Positions 10,188 to 22,348 are shown, numbered from the stretch's first letter. The stretch is DNA of 64,000 bases from JAAZVM01 sp041694155 (GCA_041694155.1 JASMTS010000012.1:62001-126000); one strand, 5' to 3'. Notes: generated by a model not told the origin, from the letters alone. Made by a program: numbers and translations.

Positions 10188-13027
10188 TATTTATTTATAT
10201 ATCTATTTATAGCTTGTCATGTATAACTTTGTTTACAGTCAATTATATCATCTACTTGACCTTGTGCTATAAGTTGTCATCATTCATCTCATCAAACTGG
10301 TCATATATCAATTATATGGTCAGCATTAACTATAACATCCATATTATGTTCTATAACTAAAACAGTGTTTCATTTATCGACCAATGAATGTAATATTGTC
10401 AATAATTTGTCTACATCTTGGAAGTGCAGACCAGTAGTAGGCTCGTCTAATATATAAAAAGTCTTTGTTGTAGATCTTTTTGCTAATTCAGTAGCAAGCT
10501 TTACTCTTTGACTTTCTCATCATGATAATGTGTTACTTGATTGTCATAATCTAATATATCATAATCAAACATCATCTAATACTTTTAATATTTTTACTAT
10601 TTTTGGGTGATTAGCAAAAAACTCTAAAGACTCTTCTACCGTCATATCTAATACATCTGATATAGTTTTTCATTTGTATTTTATAGTAAGGGTTTCTGCA
10701 TTATATCTTTTACCAGAACAAGTTTCACACTCTACAAAAACAGGTGGTAAAAAATGCATTTCTATTTTTTTGACACCATCACCATCACAGGCATCACATC
10801 TTCACTCACGAGTATTAAAACTAAATCTACCTGGTCAAAATCATCTAACCTGAGCTTCTTCACTCATAGAAAAGACATCTCTTATGGCAGTAAAAACTCA
10901 TGTATATGTAGCAGGGTTACTACGAGGAGTTTTTCATATAGGGGATTGATCTATTATAACTGTTTTGTCTAGATTTTTTAGTCATTTAATTTCATCAAAT
11001 TGTCAAACAGTTCTTTTTGCTCTATTAAGTTTATTTGCAAGATAATTGGCAAGTATATCATTTACAAGACTTGATTTTCAACTACCAGAAACTCATGTAA
11101 CAACTACAAAGTTTGACAAAGGTATAGACACATCAATATTTTTTAAATTGTGTTCTTTTGCTCATAATATTTGTAATACTGTTCCATTATTTTTTGATTC
11201 TGAAAAACTTGGTCTTTCTCATCTAGGAACTATAACCTTTCTATTTCAATTAAGATATGGTCAAGTTACAGAATTAGGGTCATTTATAATTTGTTTTATA
11301 TTACCTTCTGAAACTACTTGTCATCAATGAACTCATGCTCATGGTCAAATATCTACTATATGGTCACATTCCCTCATTATGTCTTCGTCATGTTCTACAA
11401 CAATCAAAGTGTTTCATATATCTCTAAGTTTTTTTAGATTTTTTATAAGCATGTCATTATCTCTAGGATGAAGTCCTATAGACGGTTCATCTAATACATA
11501 GATTATTCATTCTAACCTAGTTCATAATTGTGTAGCTAATCTTATTCTTTGGGCTTCTCAACCTGATAATGTTCATGCTCTTCTAGAAATAGTCATATAA
11601 TCAAGTCATACTCATGACAAAAAATCTAGTCTTTCCAAAACATTTTTCATTACTTTTTTTGATATATGTTTTTGTGTTTTTGTAAGATTTAGTTTATTCA
11701 AAAAATCTATCGCTTTATTGACTGACATATTTGATAATTCTCAAATATTATATCACTTCAAATAAACACTTAAGCTTTCTTCATTAAGTCTATGTCAATT
11801 ACATACATGACAATCCATATCTACGACAAAATCATCATAATGACCCTTGTCTGCTCATCAGTCATAATATCTTCTAGTAAGAGTATTTATTATTCATTCA
11901 AACCTTGTATTATAAGTATTTTTTACTCAATAATCATTTACATAACTTATCTTGTACTTTTTTTCTCATGTTCAATATAAGATAATATCTCTTTGTTTTT
12001 TTGGTAATAATTTGTATTTGGTATTTAAATCCAGTTTATTTGTTTTTGATACTTCTTTTAATAATTCAAAAAAGTAATCTCAACCAAATCAAGGAGCAAC
12101 AACTGCTCACTCTAATAATGTAAGCTTTTCATTTATAATATTTTCTTCCAAAAAAACTTTTTTAACACCCAATCAATGACACTCTTGACATGCTCAAGAA
12201 TGGCTATTAAAAGAAAAACTAGATATATTTAGTTCAGATGGTATATGTCAACAATTGGAACAGACAAATATATTAGAAAAGTATTTTGTATCTTTTAAAT
12301 TGTCTATTATTAATAGTCATTTTCATACCTTATAAGCCAAATTTATAGAGTCTTTTAGTCTTTTTGTATCATTTGATTCAGAATCACTATAATCTTTTTT
12401 TACTAGTCTATCAACTACTATTGAAATATTTTTTAGATTATTTTTTTCTAATTGTACTTTATCATTTATAGTATAAATATCGTCTCATATACTAAATCTG
12501 ATAAATCCCATATCTAATATTTCTTTTTTTAAATCATCAAAACTTTCTATATTTATTTTGAGAGGAGCTTTTATCAAAAATTTTTGATTTTCTTCAAAGT
12601 CAGAAATATAATCTATAATATCATTAATTGAATCTTTTTTTACTTCTGTTCAACATTTAACACATTTTCTTGTTCATATATTCAAGTACAAAAGCTTATA
12701 ATAGTCATATATTTCTGTAATAGTTCAAACTGTAGATCTAGGGTTTCTACTAGTTGTTTTCTGATCGATAGAAATAGTAGGTGATAGTCAGTTGATTTCA
12801 TCAACATCAGCTTCTTCTCACATACCACCTATAAACATACGAGCATAACTACTAAGACTTTCTAAATACTTTTGTTGTCAAACATTGTATATAGTATTAA
12901 AAGCAAGACTAGATTTTCAACTACCAGAAACACCAGTTATAACTGTCATCTTGTTTTTTGGTATTTTTATAGACACATTTTTTAAGTTATGACTCTTTGC
13001 TCATAAGACTTCCAAGTATTTAGACAT
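10187..13027 (-). CDS. uvrA: Excinuclease ABC subunit A
   Basis: 946 aa, full length. DNA-damage recognition ATPase of nucleotide excision repair, working with UvrB. It contains two ABC modules: Walker A GVSGSGKSS near residues 32 and 635, signatures LSGGEAQRIRLA near 480 and LSGGESQRVKLA near 825, and Walker B LDEPSIGLHPRD and LDEPTTGLHFQD. Zinc cysteine pairs CVKC (near 119), CSNC with CQEC (near 250-280), and CDAC with CETC (near 735-760) are intact. Many conserved glycines are TGA. Preceded by a terminator and about 55 bp of upstream DNA, so it probably has its own promoter. Confidence 0.97.
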
Positions 13028-13085
13028 GAATTTATATATTAATTAACTAAATATATTTATTATAAGGTATATAATACTCAAAAAA

Positions 13086-13116
13086 AAAGATATTCAAATA
13101 TTTTGAATATCTTTTT
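13086..13116. terminator. Terminator upstream of uvrA for the minus-strand transcript
   Basis: gatattcaaa (13089-13098) pairs with tttgaatatc (13102-13111), extended by A and T tracts. It follows the 191-aa minus-strand gene, whose TAA overlaps its edge. Confidence 0.75.
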
Positions 13117-13690
13117 ATAAAGTTTTATTAAATCTATTATCCAACAGTATAATACTTATATATTTTTTTAATTCTCTATAGTTAATATATATATCTTTCC
13201 ATTCTCAAGCTTCTAGTTTTTTTATTTTTCAAACAAATCTTATACTAGATATTTGTTTTATATCATCATTTTCGACTAGATTATATAATATATTCATTTT
13301 TAACTTTTTTCAATTGGCTTCTATTTGTATATTTGCCTTATCTGATTCTATTCTTCAATAATAATTATAAAAATAAAAAATCTCTCCAGATAAAGTAGTA
13401 AGCTCGTATTTTTGTCCATTTCAAGTAAGACTTTCAGACAATTTTTCACTTTTTTGTTCTTTTTTTTCTATTATTTTTTTTATATGATCATCTCAATGTC
13501 AATATCAGCAAGTTTCTATATTTTCACATTTTCAAGCATACATAGAAGCTTCACAATTGGGACACTGTTGTTCATTTACCAAAACATGAATATCTTCTTG
13601 TACAGATTCCATATATTTTTGTGCATCACTATCTTTTGTAGTATTTTTTTCTTCTATAGAAGAATCAATAGAATTTATTTTATCTGACAT
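13115..13690 (-). CDS. Hypothetical protein with a cysteine cluster
   Basis: 191 aa, cytosolic by appearance. An acidic N-terminal 40 residues leads to CPNCEASMYAGKCENIETC (about residues 43-61), a pattern of four cysteines that could bind zinc. A C-terminal domain of mixed strands and helices follows (YELTTLSGEIFYFYN, LKMNILYNLVE). Family not recognised. It is between comF and uvrA on the same strand, but terminators separate it from uvrA. Confidence 0.6.
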
Positions 13691-13733
13691 AAAATAATTT
13701 TTATTTATAATATAAATATATTATAACATAATT

Positions 13734-14432
13734 TTAATTAGATGCAATAATTAATCATATAATTTTTTTTACTCAATATGATTTTAGTAATTTTGATAAC
13801 TCATTTATCGTTGTTCAAGTACTAATAACATCATCAACTATTATAATAGTTTTATTTAATATTAATTTTTTATATATAGGATTTATTATAAATGAATCAC
13901 TCAAATTTGATATCCTTTCATCTCTTTTTAATGAAAATTGTGATTTTGTATTTTTTGTTTTTATAACAACTCATTTTTTATACTTTATATCTATATTATT
14001 AGAAAAGCTTTTAGCTAATAATTCAGATCAATTATATCATCTTTTTATCTTTTTTAAAAAATAACTAGGGACTCATATTATTAAGTAATCATTTTTATTT
14101 ATAATCTTATGATTTAATATAAATTTTTCATACAAATTGAATCAAAAATCATCATAAATATGAGGTTTGTTATTAAATTTAGCATCTTTTATAAGATTCT
14201 TAGTATATTTTTGTCTATAATGATTTAAGATTATTATCTTGTCATAATATACATATTTTTTGCAAGCTTGGTGAACAGAGTAGTTATTGGTACTAGATTT
14301 ACAATGATAACATATATTTTCAAAAGGATATTCAAGTAATTGACATTGTGGACAAAAAAAGTGTCATTCTTTATTGCAAGAATAACACTTTTTAGGAGCT
14401 ATAACATCCAATAAAATTTTTATAATTTTCAT
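13734..14432 (-). CDS. comF: ComF-family phosphoribosyltransferase-like protein
   Basis: 232 aa. N-terminal zinc cysteines: CYSC (residues 16-19), CPQC (near 27) and CYHC (near 41). The C-terminal type I phosphoribosyltransferase fold carries the PRPP motif IIIVDDVISTGTT near residue 196. ComF is needed for natural transformation in several bacteria, where it is thought to handle incoming single strands with DNA-processing partners. It ends 42 bp before the cysteine-cluster gene, and pepA ends 24 bp upstream of its start. Together with ComEC and the pilus genes it suggests DNA uptake. Confidence 0.88.
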
Positions 14433-14456
14433 ATATAATTTATTTTAGAGGAGAGC

Positions 14457-15863
14457 TTATTTTAAATTTTTTATTATACTTGATATAGAATCAACTCAAA
14501 ATCAAGTCATTCATTTTACAGTATAACCATGTGGTTCAAATCAATTTAGACTAGTTCATGCTATATCTAGGTGAGTATATTTTTCATCATTCATCAAAAA
14601 ATTATATAAAAATGCAGCTCACATAGTAGATCAAGCAAAAACTCATCTATTCAAATTTTCTAAATCAGCTATTTTTGATTTTGTTTTTTCTACAAAATAA
14701 TTATCAAATGGAAGTTTGTTATATTTTTCAAAGTTATTTTCTCAGTAATCCAAAAATTTATTTATCATTTCTTTATCATTTCACATAACTCAAGCATATC
14801 TAAATCATAATGCAACCATACATGCTCAAGTTAATGTAGCAACACTTATAATTTTGTCTAGATTATAATTATCGCTAATATAACTTATACCATCAGCTAA
14901 AACTAATCTTCACTCAGCATCAGTATGTATAACATCAACTGTTTTTCAATTGTATCATTTTATAATATCACTAGGTTTATATGCTTCTCATGAAATGTGA
15001 TTTTCTGCCATTGGTAAAGCAGCAACAACATTTACATTTAAATCTTTATCATCTAATTCTTTCATTGTTGCAAAAGTAGTAGCAGCTCAACACATATCTC
15101 ATTTCATTTCATACATACTATCTCAAGGTTTTACTTGAATTCATCATGTATCAAAAGTTATTCATTTTCATACTAGTCAAATAGTAGGAAGTTTTTTGTC
15201 TATAATCCTTTCTAATATAACCATATAAGGTTTCTTAGAGCTTCATTTTCAAACATTATGAATAAGTCCTAGTCAAAGTTTTTCTATCTTGTTAGGATCC
15301 AATATTTTAACTTTTGTATTTTTAAACTTTGTAGAGTTTACAATATTAGCAAAACTTTCTGGATATAATTCATTAGATGGCATAAAACCAAGATCACGGG
15401 CTAGTATTATATTTTTGATAGTTGATAATCTATCATCAATATATTTTTCGTTTTCTTCATTTGTTATAATATTTATATTATCTTCTTCTTTTTTTGTTTT
15501 AAATTCTTGATATTTATATCTAGATAACAAACAATTATTTAACAAAGTATTTACATTTTTATAACTTTTTGTCAAAAGAGTTAGGTTTGAAGGTAATTTT
15601 CTAAAAAAATCTCATAAAAAGTAATCTATTTCTAAATCAGAGTTTTTTGAATAATAAACAACATATACTTTTTCATAAGAATCACTTCAAAGATAAAAAT
15701 CAAAATCAAAGCTTTTATCATTATCTATTTTAGATTTTATAAGATCTATTATTTTTTTAGATATTCCTAATCATCTAATTACACTAAGGTCTGATTTTTT
15801 ATCAACATATACTACCAAATTTGATTCTTTAGCCTCAGAATGTGATTTTATTTTATTTATCAT
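14457..15863 (-). CDS. pepA: Leucyl aminopeptidase, M17 family
   Basis: 468 aa, normal for the family. Cytosolic hexameric metallopeptidase that removes N-terminal residues. The two-metal site is visible: GKGITFDTGGIQVKP near residue 235 (Lys, Asp), SMYEMKGDMCGAA near 255 (catalytic Lys, Asp), and HTDAEGRLVLAD near 315 (Asp, Glu, catalytic Arg). The usual N of NTDAEGR is His here. The C-terminal domain has the bulk of the conserved residues; the N-terminal 150 residues are divergent. Downstream of a membrane-protein gene by 10 bp on the same strand. Confidence 0.93.
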
Positions 15864-15873
15864 ATTTAATTAT

Positions 15874-16542
15874 TTATCAAAATAACAGTATGTATAAATC
15901 TATCAATTTTAAAACAAAATACAAGACAAAAAATATAATTAATAAAATAGCATAAATTAGGGAAATATAATTGGTAAAATTTTTATGTACATAAAAATTA
16001 AAAAATATGCTAAATAATATTATTAATCATAAATAATAAGAATAATCTATTATGTGTATATAAAAAATAGAAACAATTCATACTAGATAATTGGTTATCA
16101 AACCAAAGTATTTTAAATTTAATTCATATTTTTTAAAAAATGATAGATGGGGTAAAGAAAAAAAACAAAAATCTCATAAAATAAATAACAAAAGTAATAT
16201 TAAAATTAAAAAATCATAATTAAAAAATCAAAAATATACAGGTGTTAAAAGTATAATATAAAAAAATATATAAAATATTTTTGATTTTTTATAATTTCTC
16301 TTGTTATTTTTATTTACATCTAGAGGTGAAAAATAAAAAACAAAAAATATGGCTATTGTTAAAAATAGTATACTAAAAAACATTATTCCAAAAGAGGAAT
16401 CTATTCATATATAATTAAATATACTATTAAAATCTGATGTATAAGAATCTTTTCATAATATAGTTTGTCAATTTAATAACTTGTAAAAACTATAAAAAAT
16501 TGAAGAAAACAATAATGAAACAAAAAAAAGAAGTAATCTCAT
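15874..16542 (-). CDS. Integral membrane protein, unknown
   Basis: 222 aa with about six hydrophobic helices and a first helix that begins at the very N-terminus (MRLLLFFVSLLFSSIFYSF). Rich in Ile, Phe, Tyr and Leu; no family recognised. The gene begins 13 bp after the stop of the coiled-coil membrane gene. It ends Phe-Gly(TGA)-TAA, a tandem-stop relic under the standard code. Confidence 0.7.
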
Positions 16543-16555
16543 TTTTAATATAAAA

Positions 16556-17920
16556 TTAAAAATTAATTACTCCAAATATAATAATAAAAAATAAAAAAAC
16601 AAAATTAATAAATAATAAAAATATATTTTTTGATAATTTTAATAAAAAGTAAGTTATTATTATAATAATAAAATAAAATAGTCATGAAAAGTCATAATCT
16701 TTTATAGAATATATTTGTGAAATATTAAGATAAACAAAGAATAAAACAACATATAAAAATATAATTACAAATATATATTCTTTTAGGTTTTTAAAAAAAT
16801 CTAATATTTGATTTAGAATACTAATAATTCATTTTTTTATATAAGTATAAGAAAAAGATATTCATTTTTCTCTAGCTTTTAACAAAGCTATATTTTGTTT
16901 AATAACTACTCTTTTTAAAAAAGTATCTTCTCTAAGGGAAGAGTTAAATATTAACTTAAAAAAGTTTAATATTATAAATTTTGTATTTTGCTTTAATCTA
17001 TCTCTATATTTTGATAAATACAAAAGACTCTTTATATATGTATGAGATTCTCTATCAATATGATCTTCTTTTTTTTCTTTTTTAAAAGATTTAAAAAAAT
17101 TTCAAAGATTATTAGTTAAGTTTTTTAATTGATAAACTATATCTTTATCTTTCTCTATAAATTGATCTTTTGATCATAATTTTCTAAGTAACTTATTGGT
17201 TTCTTTTACTAGTTCTCTATTTTGTTTTCTTTTTGTTTTCTCTAACTCTTTTAATTCTATTGATCATATTTTTATCAAAGCTAATTCTCAAATTTCTTTT
17301 AACTTTGCTATATTGGTAGATTTTTTTAGTTTTACTATTTCATTATATACTTGCTTTAATTTTTCTTTTTTTTGGTTATCTATTTCTATTAAATAGTCTC
17401 AAGAAATTATTTTTTTTAGTTTTTCTAGTACTAATTCTATCAATTTATTTGTTTCTTCTAGCTCTTTTTTCATGTAGAAGTTTTCCATTTTTTTATTAGT
17501 ATCTCTTTCTTTCTTGATTTTGTCCCTTATTTCATCTATTTTTTCTCTCTTTCAAGAGCTATAATAAAGATTATATTCTTCTTCTAATTCTTTTACTATT
17601 TTTTTCTTTTTTTCTAATTCTAAGTTTTCATCACTTTCAGAATATATAAGATCTATATCGTATTCTAGATTTTTTCTTAGTTTTACATAAGCTTTGAATA
17701 TATCATTTCAAACTATTTTTCAATGTTTGAACTCATTATCTTTGTATCATTCAAAAATAAAAGTATTTCATATTTCTTTTTTTTCATCAACTTCTTCCAC
17801 GCTTAAAATAGAGTATCATTCTCTATGAACTCTATTTCTAGCTACAGCTTCGTTTTCTGCTTTGAAAACTATATTATATTTTTTACCATCTTTGGAAACG
17901 GATATTTTATAATTATGCAT
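16556..17920 (-). CDS. Coiled-coil membrane protein with a GspF-like N-terminus, unknown
   Basis: 454 aa. Residues 1-38 (KISVSKDGKKYNIVFKAENE and on to GYSILSVEEV) resemble the short N-terminal module of PilC/GspF type secretion proteins. Residues about 60-260 are a long Lys/Glu-rich coiled coil. The C-terminal third has about four transmembrane helices (near 370-390, 393-412, 418-450). I do not recognise the full architecture. It lies in a four-gene minus-strand cluster (15874-18500) of small helical and membrane proteins. A role in membrane remodelling or secretion is only a guess. Confidence 0.7.
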
Positions 17921-17941
17921 GGGAAGTAAATTTATATAAAA

Positions 17942-18181
17942 TTAAGAAAAATTTCAAATAGGATTATTTATATTTTCATTAAAAGCTCTTTTGAAATCTA
18001 ATCATTTTTTTTCAAATTCTTCTAATAGTATTCTATTTAACTTTGTAGATTGTTTTTCTAAATCAGCTTGTTCTATATTAGGAAAAATATTTTCTATTTT
18101 TTCTATATTAACTGACTGTAAGTTATCATTAAGACTTTCAGGTGTCTTAATTGATTCATTTGGTTTTTCTGGAGTATTCAT
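17942..18181 (-). CDS. Small helical protein, unknown
   Basis: 79 aa, soluble. Starts MNTPEKPNESIKTPESLN and continues with Asn/Glu/Lys-rich helix. No family recognised. It is 21 bp upstream of the coiled-coil membrane gene and 7 bp downstream of the 103-aa gene, so it is read as part of that cluster. It ends Gly(TGA)-Asn-Phe-Ser-TAA. Confidence 0.6.
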
Positions 18182-18188
18182 AAAAAAC

Positions 18189-18500
18189 TTATAAATTATT
18201 AATTAAAAATGAAAAAGAATTTATTTCTTTTTTTCTTTCTTCAGCTTCTTTTTTTCTCATTCATGATATAACACTAAAATTTGTTTTTTGAATTTGATCT
18301 AATTCTTTTATTTCAACTTCTTCTACAAATTTTGTTAAACTTGAATATATTCTATCTATTCATTCTTCATCCAAAATTTCTAAAGCTTGAATATATAATG
18401 ACTTTTGTTGTTCTGGTATTTCCATATTCATAATCATTACTTTTGTAAGCTTTATTTTTTCTTGAAGCTTGTTTTGTTTTTTTAAAAAATCAAAAATCAT
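18189..18500 (-). CDS. Small helical protein, unknown
   Basis: 103 aa, no signal peptide or membrane helix. It is Lys/Glu-rich and predicted helical (MIFDFLKKQNKLQEKIKLTK, then EIPEQQKSLYIQALEILDEE). First gene of the four-gene minus-strand cluster. Function unknown. Confidence 0.6.
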
Positions 18501-18847
18501 ATTTTTATATATTTATAATTTATTATATTTAATATATCATACTTTTTTATATAAATCAAAATGTTAATTACTTTTCTTATATATATGTTAATTTATTTTT
18601 TTAATAATATATTATTAGTATTAGTCTAAAATGTTAAATTGTTAAAATAGCTAATACTAGCCATTTATATTTTTTACTATATTTTATATATATTAAAAAT
18701 AATTTTATAAGACTTATTTTTAGCCATTATAAAAATTTGTAACATTTTTTTAACAATTTATAAAAAAAATTATTGACTTGTATTTTTTTCTATAAAACTT
18801 ATATTTAATATAATGATTTTTAACAAATAAATTTTTAACAAGAAAAA
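18501..18847. promoter_or_regulatory. Divergent intergenic region with a 9-bp inverted repeat
   Basis: 347 bp of very AT-rich DNA separate the helical-protein cluster from the S41 protease; no gene seen. It holds an inverted repeat tagtattag (18616-18624) and ctaatacta (18651-18659). About 65 bp before the protease ATG is a possible promoter TTGTAT-16-TATATT (near 18779-18806). The promoter call is weak because of base composition. Confidence 0.4.
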
Positions 18848-20131
18848 ATGAATAACAAAAAAATTAACAATAATTTGATAGTTTTTATTATATTTTTAAC
18901 AAGTTTTGTTTTATGAATAGTTTTTACTCTATTTATAGACAATATATTGTGAAACACTATGTTAAAAACTAAAAACTATTACATAGAAACTAGTCTAGAT
19001 GATCAAGAATGAATAAATTTATCAAAATATGATAAAGTATATAATATAATAAAAAATTATTATTATGATGTTGATAATTTGACAGATAATGAATTAATAA
19101 ATTGATCAATTGATTGATTAGTAGATTGAATATGAGATAAACATTCAGATTATTTAACTCCTGAGGAATACGAACAATTTAATGATGCTTTATCATGAGA
19201 TTTTGAATGAATATGAGCTGTAATAGAAACTCATCCATTATGAGTTCAAATAGATAGAATACTAAAATGATCTCCTGCAAAAGAAAATGATCTAAGATCT
19301 GGAGATATTATAATAAAAGCAGATGATACTGAATTAGCTTGATTATCACTTATTGATGCTGTAAATAATATTAAGTGACCAAAGTGAACACAAGTAGAAT
19401 TACATATTTTGAGAGAATGACAAGAAGAAGTAATAATAAAAAATGTTGTAAGAGATCAAGTAAAAATACCTTCTATTGATTATGAATTACTTGATGATAA
19501 TATAGGTTATGTATCAATTAATACTTTTTGAGAAGATACCTTTATGGATTTTCAATCTGCTTTATTAAAATTAAAAGATACTGATTGATTGGTTATAGAT
19601 TTGAGAGATAATTGATGATGATTTTTGATGAGTGCTGTAGAAATACTTAGTAAATTTGTAGAAAAATGAAACGATTTGGTAGTTACAAAGTATAAAGATG
19701 ATGCAAAAAATCATTCTTACAAAAGTAATAATTATTGATATTTATATGAATGAAAAGTAGTTATTCTTATCAATCAAAATTCAGCAAGTGCTTCTGAAAT
19801 AGTAGCCTGAGCTTTAAGTGATTATAATAAAGCTATTATTGTTTGAAATAAATCATATGGTAAATGATCTGTACAAGAACCTTTTATGCTTGAAGATGGC
19901 AGTATGGTAAAATTAACTATAGCTAAATGGTTTACTCCTAATGGTGTTAATATTGATAAAGAATGAATAACTCCTGATATAGAGGTATCATTCAAAGAAG
20001 AAGATTATGAAAATGAATATGACAGACAAAGAGAAGAATCTATTGATATATTAAAAAGCTTTTTATCAAAATGAAATATAGATTTGGTTATAGAGGATTA
20101 CAAAAATAATTCAAAATGAAATAAAAACTAA
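18848..20131 (+). CDS. C-terminal processing serine protease, S41 family with PDZ domain
   Basis: 427 aa. N-terminal membrane anchor (about residues 10-34), then S41 N-terminal helices, a PDZ domain (GIGAVIETHPLGVQIDRILKG to GDIIIKADDTEL, about 115-165) and the protease domain. The catalytic serine is in NSASASEIVAGAL near residue 312 and the general-base lysine in SYGKGSVQEP near 337. Such proteases trim or degrade proteins outside the cytoplasmic membrane, including peptidoglycan-enzyme regulators. Most glycines are TGA. The stop codon lies inside the following terminator. Confidence 0.93.
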
Positions 20132-20152
20132 TTTTAGTTTTTATTTCATTTT
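20113..20152 (+). terminator. Intrinsic terminator of the S41 protease gene
   Basis: An 18-bp stem (aaaatgaaataaaaacta and complement) with a 4-nt loop, followed by a T tract. The stop codon TAA (20129-20131) is in the ascending arm and loop. Confidence 0.85.
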
Positions 20153-20286
20153 TTTTTATATATAATAAGTACAACTTTAATATTTAAATATATTATTATG
20201 AATTATACTAATACAGAAAAATTAATATTATTTAAAGCTTATCAATAATTAAATAAGATTAATTTTATATTTTAATTAAATAAAGA

Positions 20287-21519
20287 ATGTTAAAAAATAC
20301 AGACAAAGATATTTATGACTTGATTATAAAAGAAGAATCAAGACAGGAATCTGAATTAGAATTAATTGCTTCAGAAAATTATGCTTCACTTGATGTTTTG
20401 GAAGCAGCATGAAGTATATTGTCTAATAAATATAGTGAATGATATCCATGAAAAAGATATTATGCATGACAAGAAAACATAGATAAAATAGAAAATATTG
20501 CTATAGATAGAGCAAAGGAGTTATTTTGAGCTGAATATGTTAATGTACAACCTTTATCATGAAGTCCTGCTAATTTGGCAGTATACTTAGGACTATTAAA
20601 TCCATGAGATAAAGTATTGTGACTTAGTCTTGATCAATGATGACACTTGAGTCATTGACATCCTCTTAATTTTTCATGACTTCTTTATGAGATAATACCT
20701 TATTATTTGGATAAAGAAACTGAACTTATAGATATGGATGAATTGGAAAAAATAGCAATAGAAACAAAGCCTAATATGATAATTGCATGATTTTCAGCCT
20801 ATCCAAGAAATCTTGATTGGAAAAGATTTAGACAAATAGCAGACAAAGTATGAGCAATATTAATGGCTGACATAGCTCATATAGCTTGATTGGTAGCATG
20901 ATGAGTATTAGAAAATCCTGTTCCTTATTGTGATGTTGTTACTACAACAACTCATAAAACACTTAGGTGACCAAGGTGAGCAATAATAATGTCAAAAGAA
21001 AAATATTCTAAATCTATATCTAGAGCAGTTTTTCCTTGAGTACAATGATGACCTCATGAAAACCTTATAGCAGCTAAAGCAGTAGCTTTTAAAGAAGCAC
21101 TGGAACCTAGTTTTAAAGATTATTCTAGACAAGTGGTTGACAATGCTAAGACTCTTGCTTCAGAACTTATGGATAAATGATTCAAAATAACTTCAAATTG
21201 AACAGATAATCATTTAGTATTGGTTGATGTATATTCTAGTTATTGAGTTACTTGAAAACAAGCAGAAGAAGCATTAGAAAAAGTTTGATTGTCTACAAAT
21301 AAAAATATGGTACCATATGATATAAGAAAACCGATGGATCCATCAGGTATAAGGCTTTGAACACCTGCTGTCACAACTAGATGAATGAAACAAGATGAAA
21401 TAAAAATAATAGCATCAGTATTTAGTGAAGCTGTTAAAAATCATGAAAATCAAGATAAATTATTAGAATTAAAAAAACAAGTTAACGATTTATGTAAAAA
21501 ATTTCCTATTTATAAATAG
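20287..21519 (+). CDS. glyA: Serine hydroxymethyltransferase
   Basis: 410 aa, normal size. PLP enzyme that interconverts serine and glycine while charging tetrahydrofolate with a one-carbon unit. Visible: SENYASLDV (residues 29-37), the SGSPANLAVY motif near 97, and the PLP lysine in TTTTHKTLRGPRG near 225. Almost all glycines are TGA, for example the SGSP and GGPHEN motifs. With Fmt downstream in the window, it suggests that some folate chemistry is kept. Own terminator at 21496-21530. Confidence 0.97.
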
Positions 21520-21530
21520 GAAATTTTTTA
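21496..21530 (+). terminator. Intrinsic terminator of glyA
   Basis: A palindrome of about 17 bp per arm (aaaaatttcctattta with its complement), centred at 21512/21513 and overlapping the glyA TAG stop, then T-rich. Confidence 0.85.
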
Positions 21531-21619
21531 TTTTAGACAAAAATTTTATTTGTATGTCAATAAAAAAAACTTGATTATTATATTAAAACTTGTAAGTTAT
21601 AGACAATATATTTTTATAA

Positions 21620-22216
21620 ATGTCTACAATGTATAATATAACAAGACAAGAAGCTGCTGATAAGCTTTGAGTATCTACAAGGAGTGTAGATAGATATATA
21701 AAATCATGAAAAATTAGATCAAAAAAAGATTGAAAAGTAGTTTACCTACATTCATGAGATATTGATAATTTATCATGATGATCTAATAATAAACAAGAGG
21801 TAATAGTAGAAAAACCAAAAAATACTAGTTATACTTATACAAAAACTACTATTGATAACAATTCTAAATCAATAGATTTAGAGTCAAATATAAATAGATC
21901 TTGATTAGATGAAATATATACTGACTTAAAAAATCAAATAAAAGAAAAAGACAATATAATAAAAGAATTATCTATAAGGGTTTGAAGATCTGAAGAGATA
22001 GCAAAAAATTCTGTATCTTTGATGGATTTTAAAAAATCACAGTTTTTATTAGAAGAATCAAAAAATAGTTTAACACAATCAATAAGTGATTTGCAAGATG
22101 AAAAAGAAAAACTTACTTGAGAATTAAAATATCAAAAAACAAATAATATTATATTAATTATTTCATTAATAGTATTATTTGCTATTGCTTGAACTATTTT
22201 TGTACTAACAATATAA
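21620..22216 (+). CDS. HTH (MerR/excisionase-like) DNA-binding protein with coiled coil and C-terminal membrane anchor
   Basis: 198 aa. Residues 5-50 form a helix-turn-helix (ITRQEAADKLGVSTRSVDRY, then basic residues and VVYLHSGDID). A linker leads to a coiled coil at about 95-170, and a C-terminal transmembrane helix covers about 176-197 (NIILIISLIVLFAIAGTIFVL). A membrane-tethered HTH protein of this shape could anchor DNA or be a membrane-bound regulator. Not known to me as a named family in this arrangement. It lies directly upstream of the tRNA-Arg with a terminator between. Confidence 0.78.
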
Positions 22217-22234
22217 AAAAATTTGTAAAAATTA

Positions 22235-22265
22235 AAAAATTGCTTATTTTTTATAAGCAATTTTT
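22235..22265 (+). terminator. Intrinsic terminator before the tRNA
   Basis: aaaaattgcttat (22235-22247) pairs with ataagcaattttt (22253-22265) around five T. It ends only 5 bp before the tRNA, so the tRNA either relies on read-through or has a promoter within this stretch. Confidence 0.8.
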
Positions 22266-22269
22266 ATTT

Positions 22270-22344
22270 GTCCCTATAGTTCAACGGATAGAACAAACCC
22301 CTCCTAAGGGTTAGATGTTGGTTCGATTCCAGCTGGGGATACCA
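22270..22344 (+). tRNA. tRNA-Arg, anticodon CCU, CCA encoded
   Basis: A full cloverleaf can be drawn: acceptor gtcccta with tggggat (7 bp, ends in G-U), D stem gttc/gaac, anticodon stem aaccc/gggtt with loop ctcctaa (anticodon CCT at 22303-22305), 4-nt variable loop, T stem gttgg/ccagc with loop ttcgatt, then A and an encoded CCA. It reads AGG codons. The last 21 bases plus 4 flanking bases are repeated 155 bp downstream. Confidence 0.93.
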
Positions 22345-22348
22345 TAAT
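22324..22348 (+). repeat. 25-bp direct repeat, copy 1 (tRNA-Arg 3' end)
   Basis: Runs from the T loop through the acceptor 3' strand and CCA into four flanking bases, identical to 22479-22503. It has the form of an attL/attR duplication made when an element integrates into a tRNA 3' end. Confidence 0.85.

Noticed and set aside
20198..20248. 16-codon ORF starting MNYTNTEK before glyA
   Set aside because: Too short, no ribosome site, no recognisable similarity.
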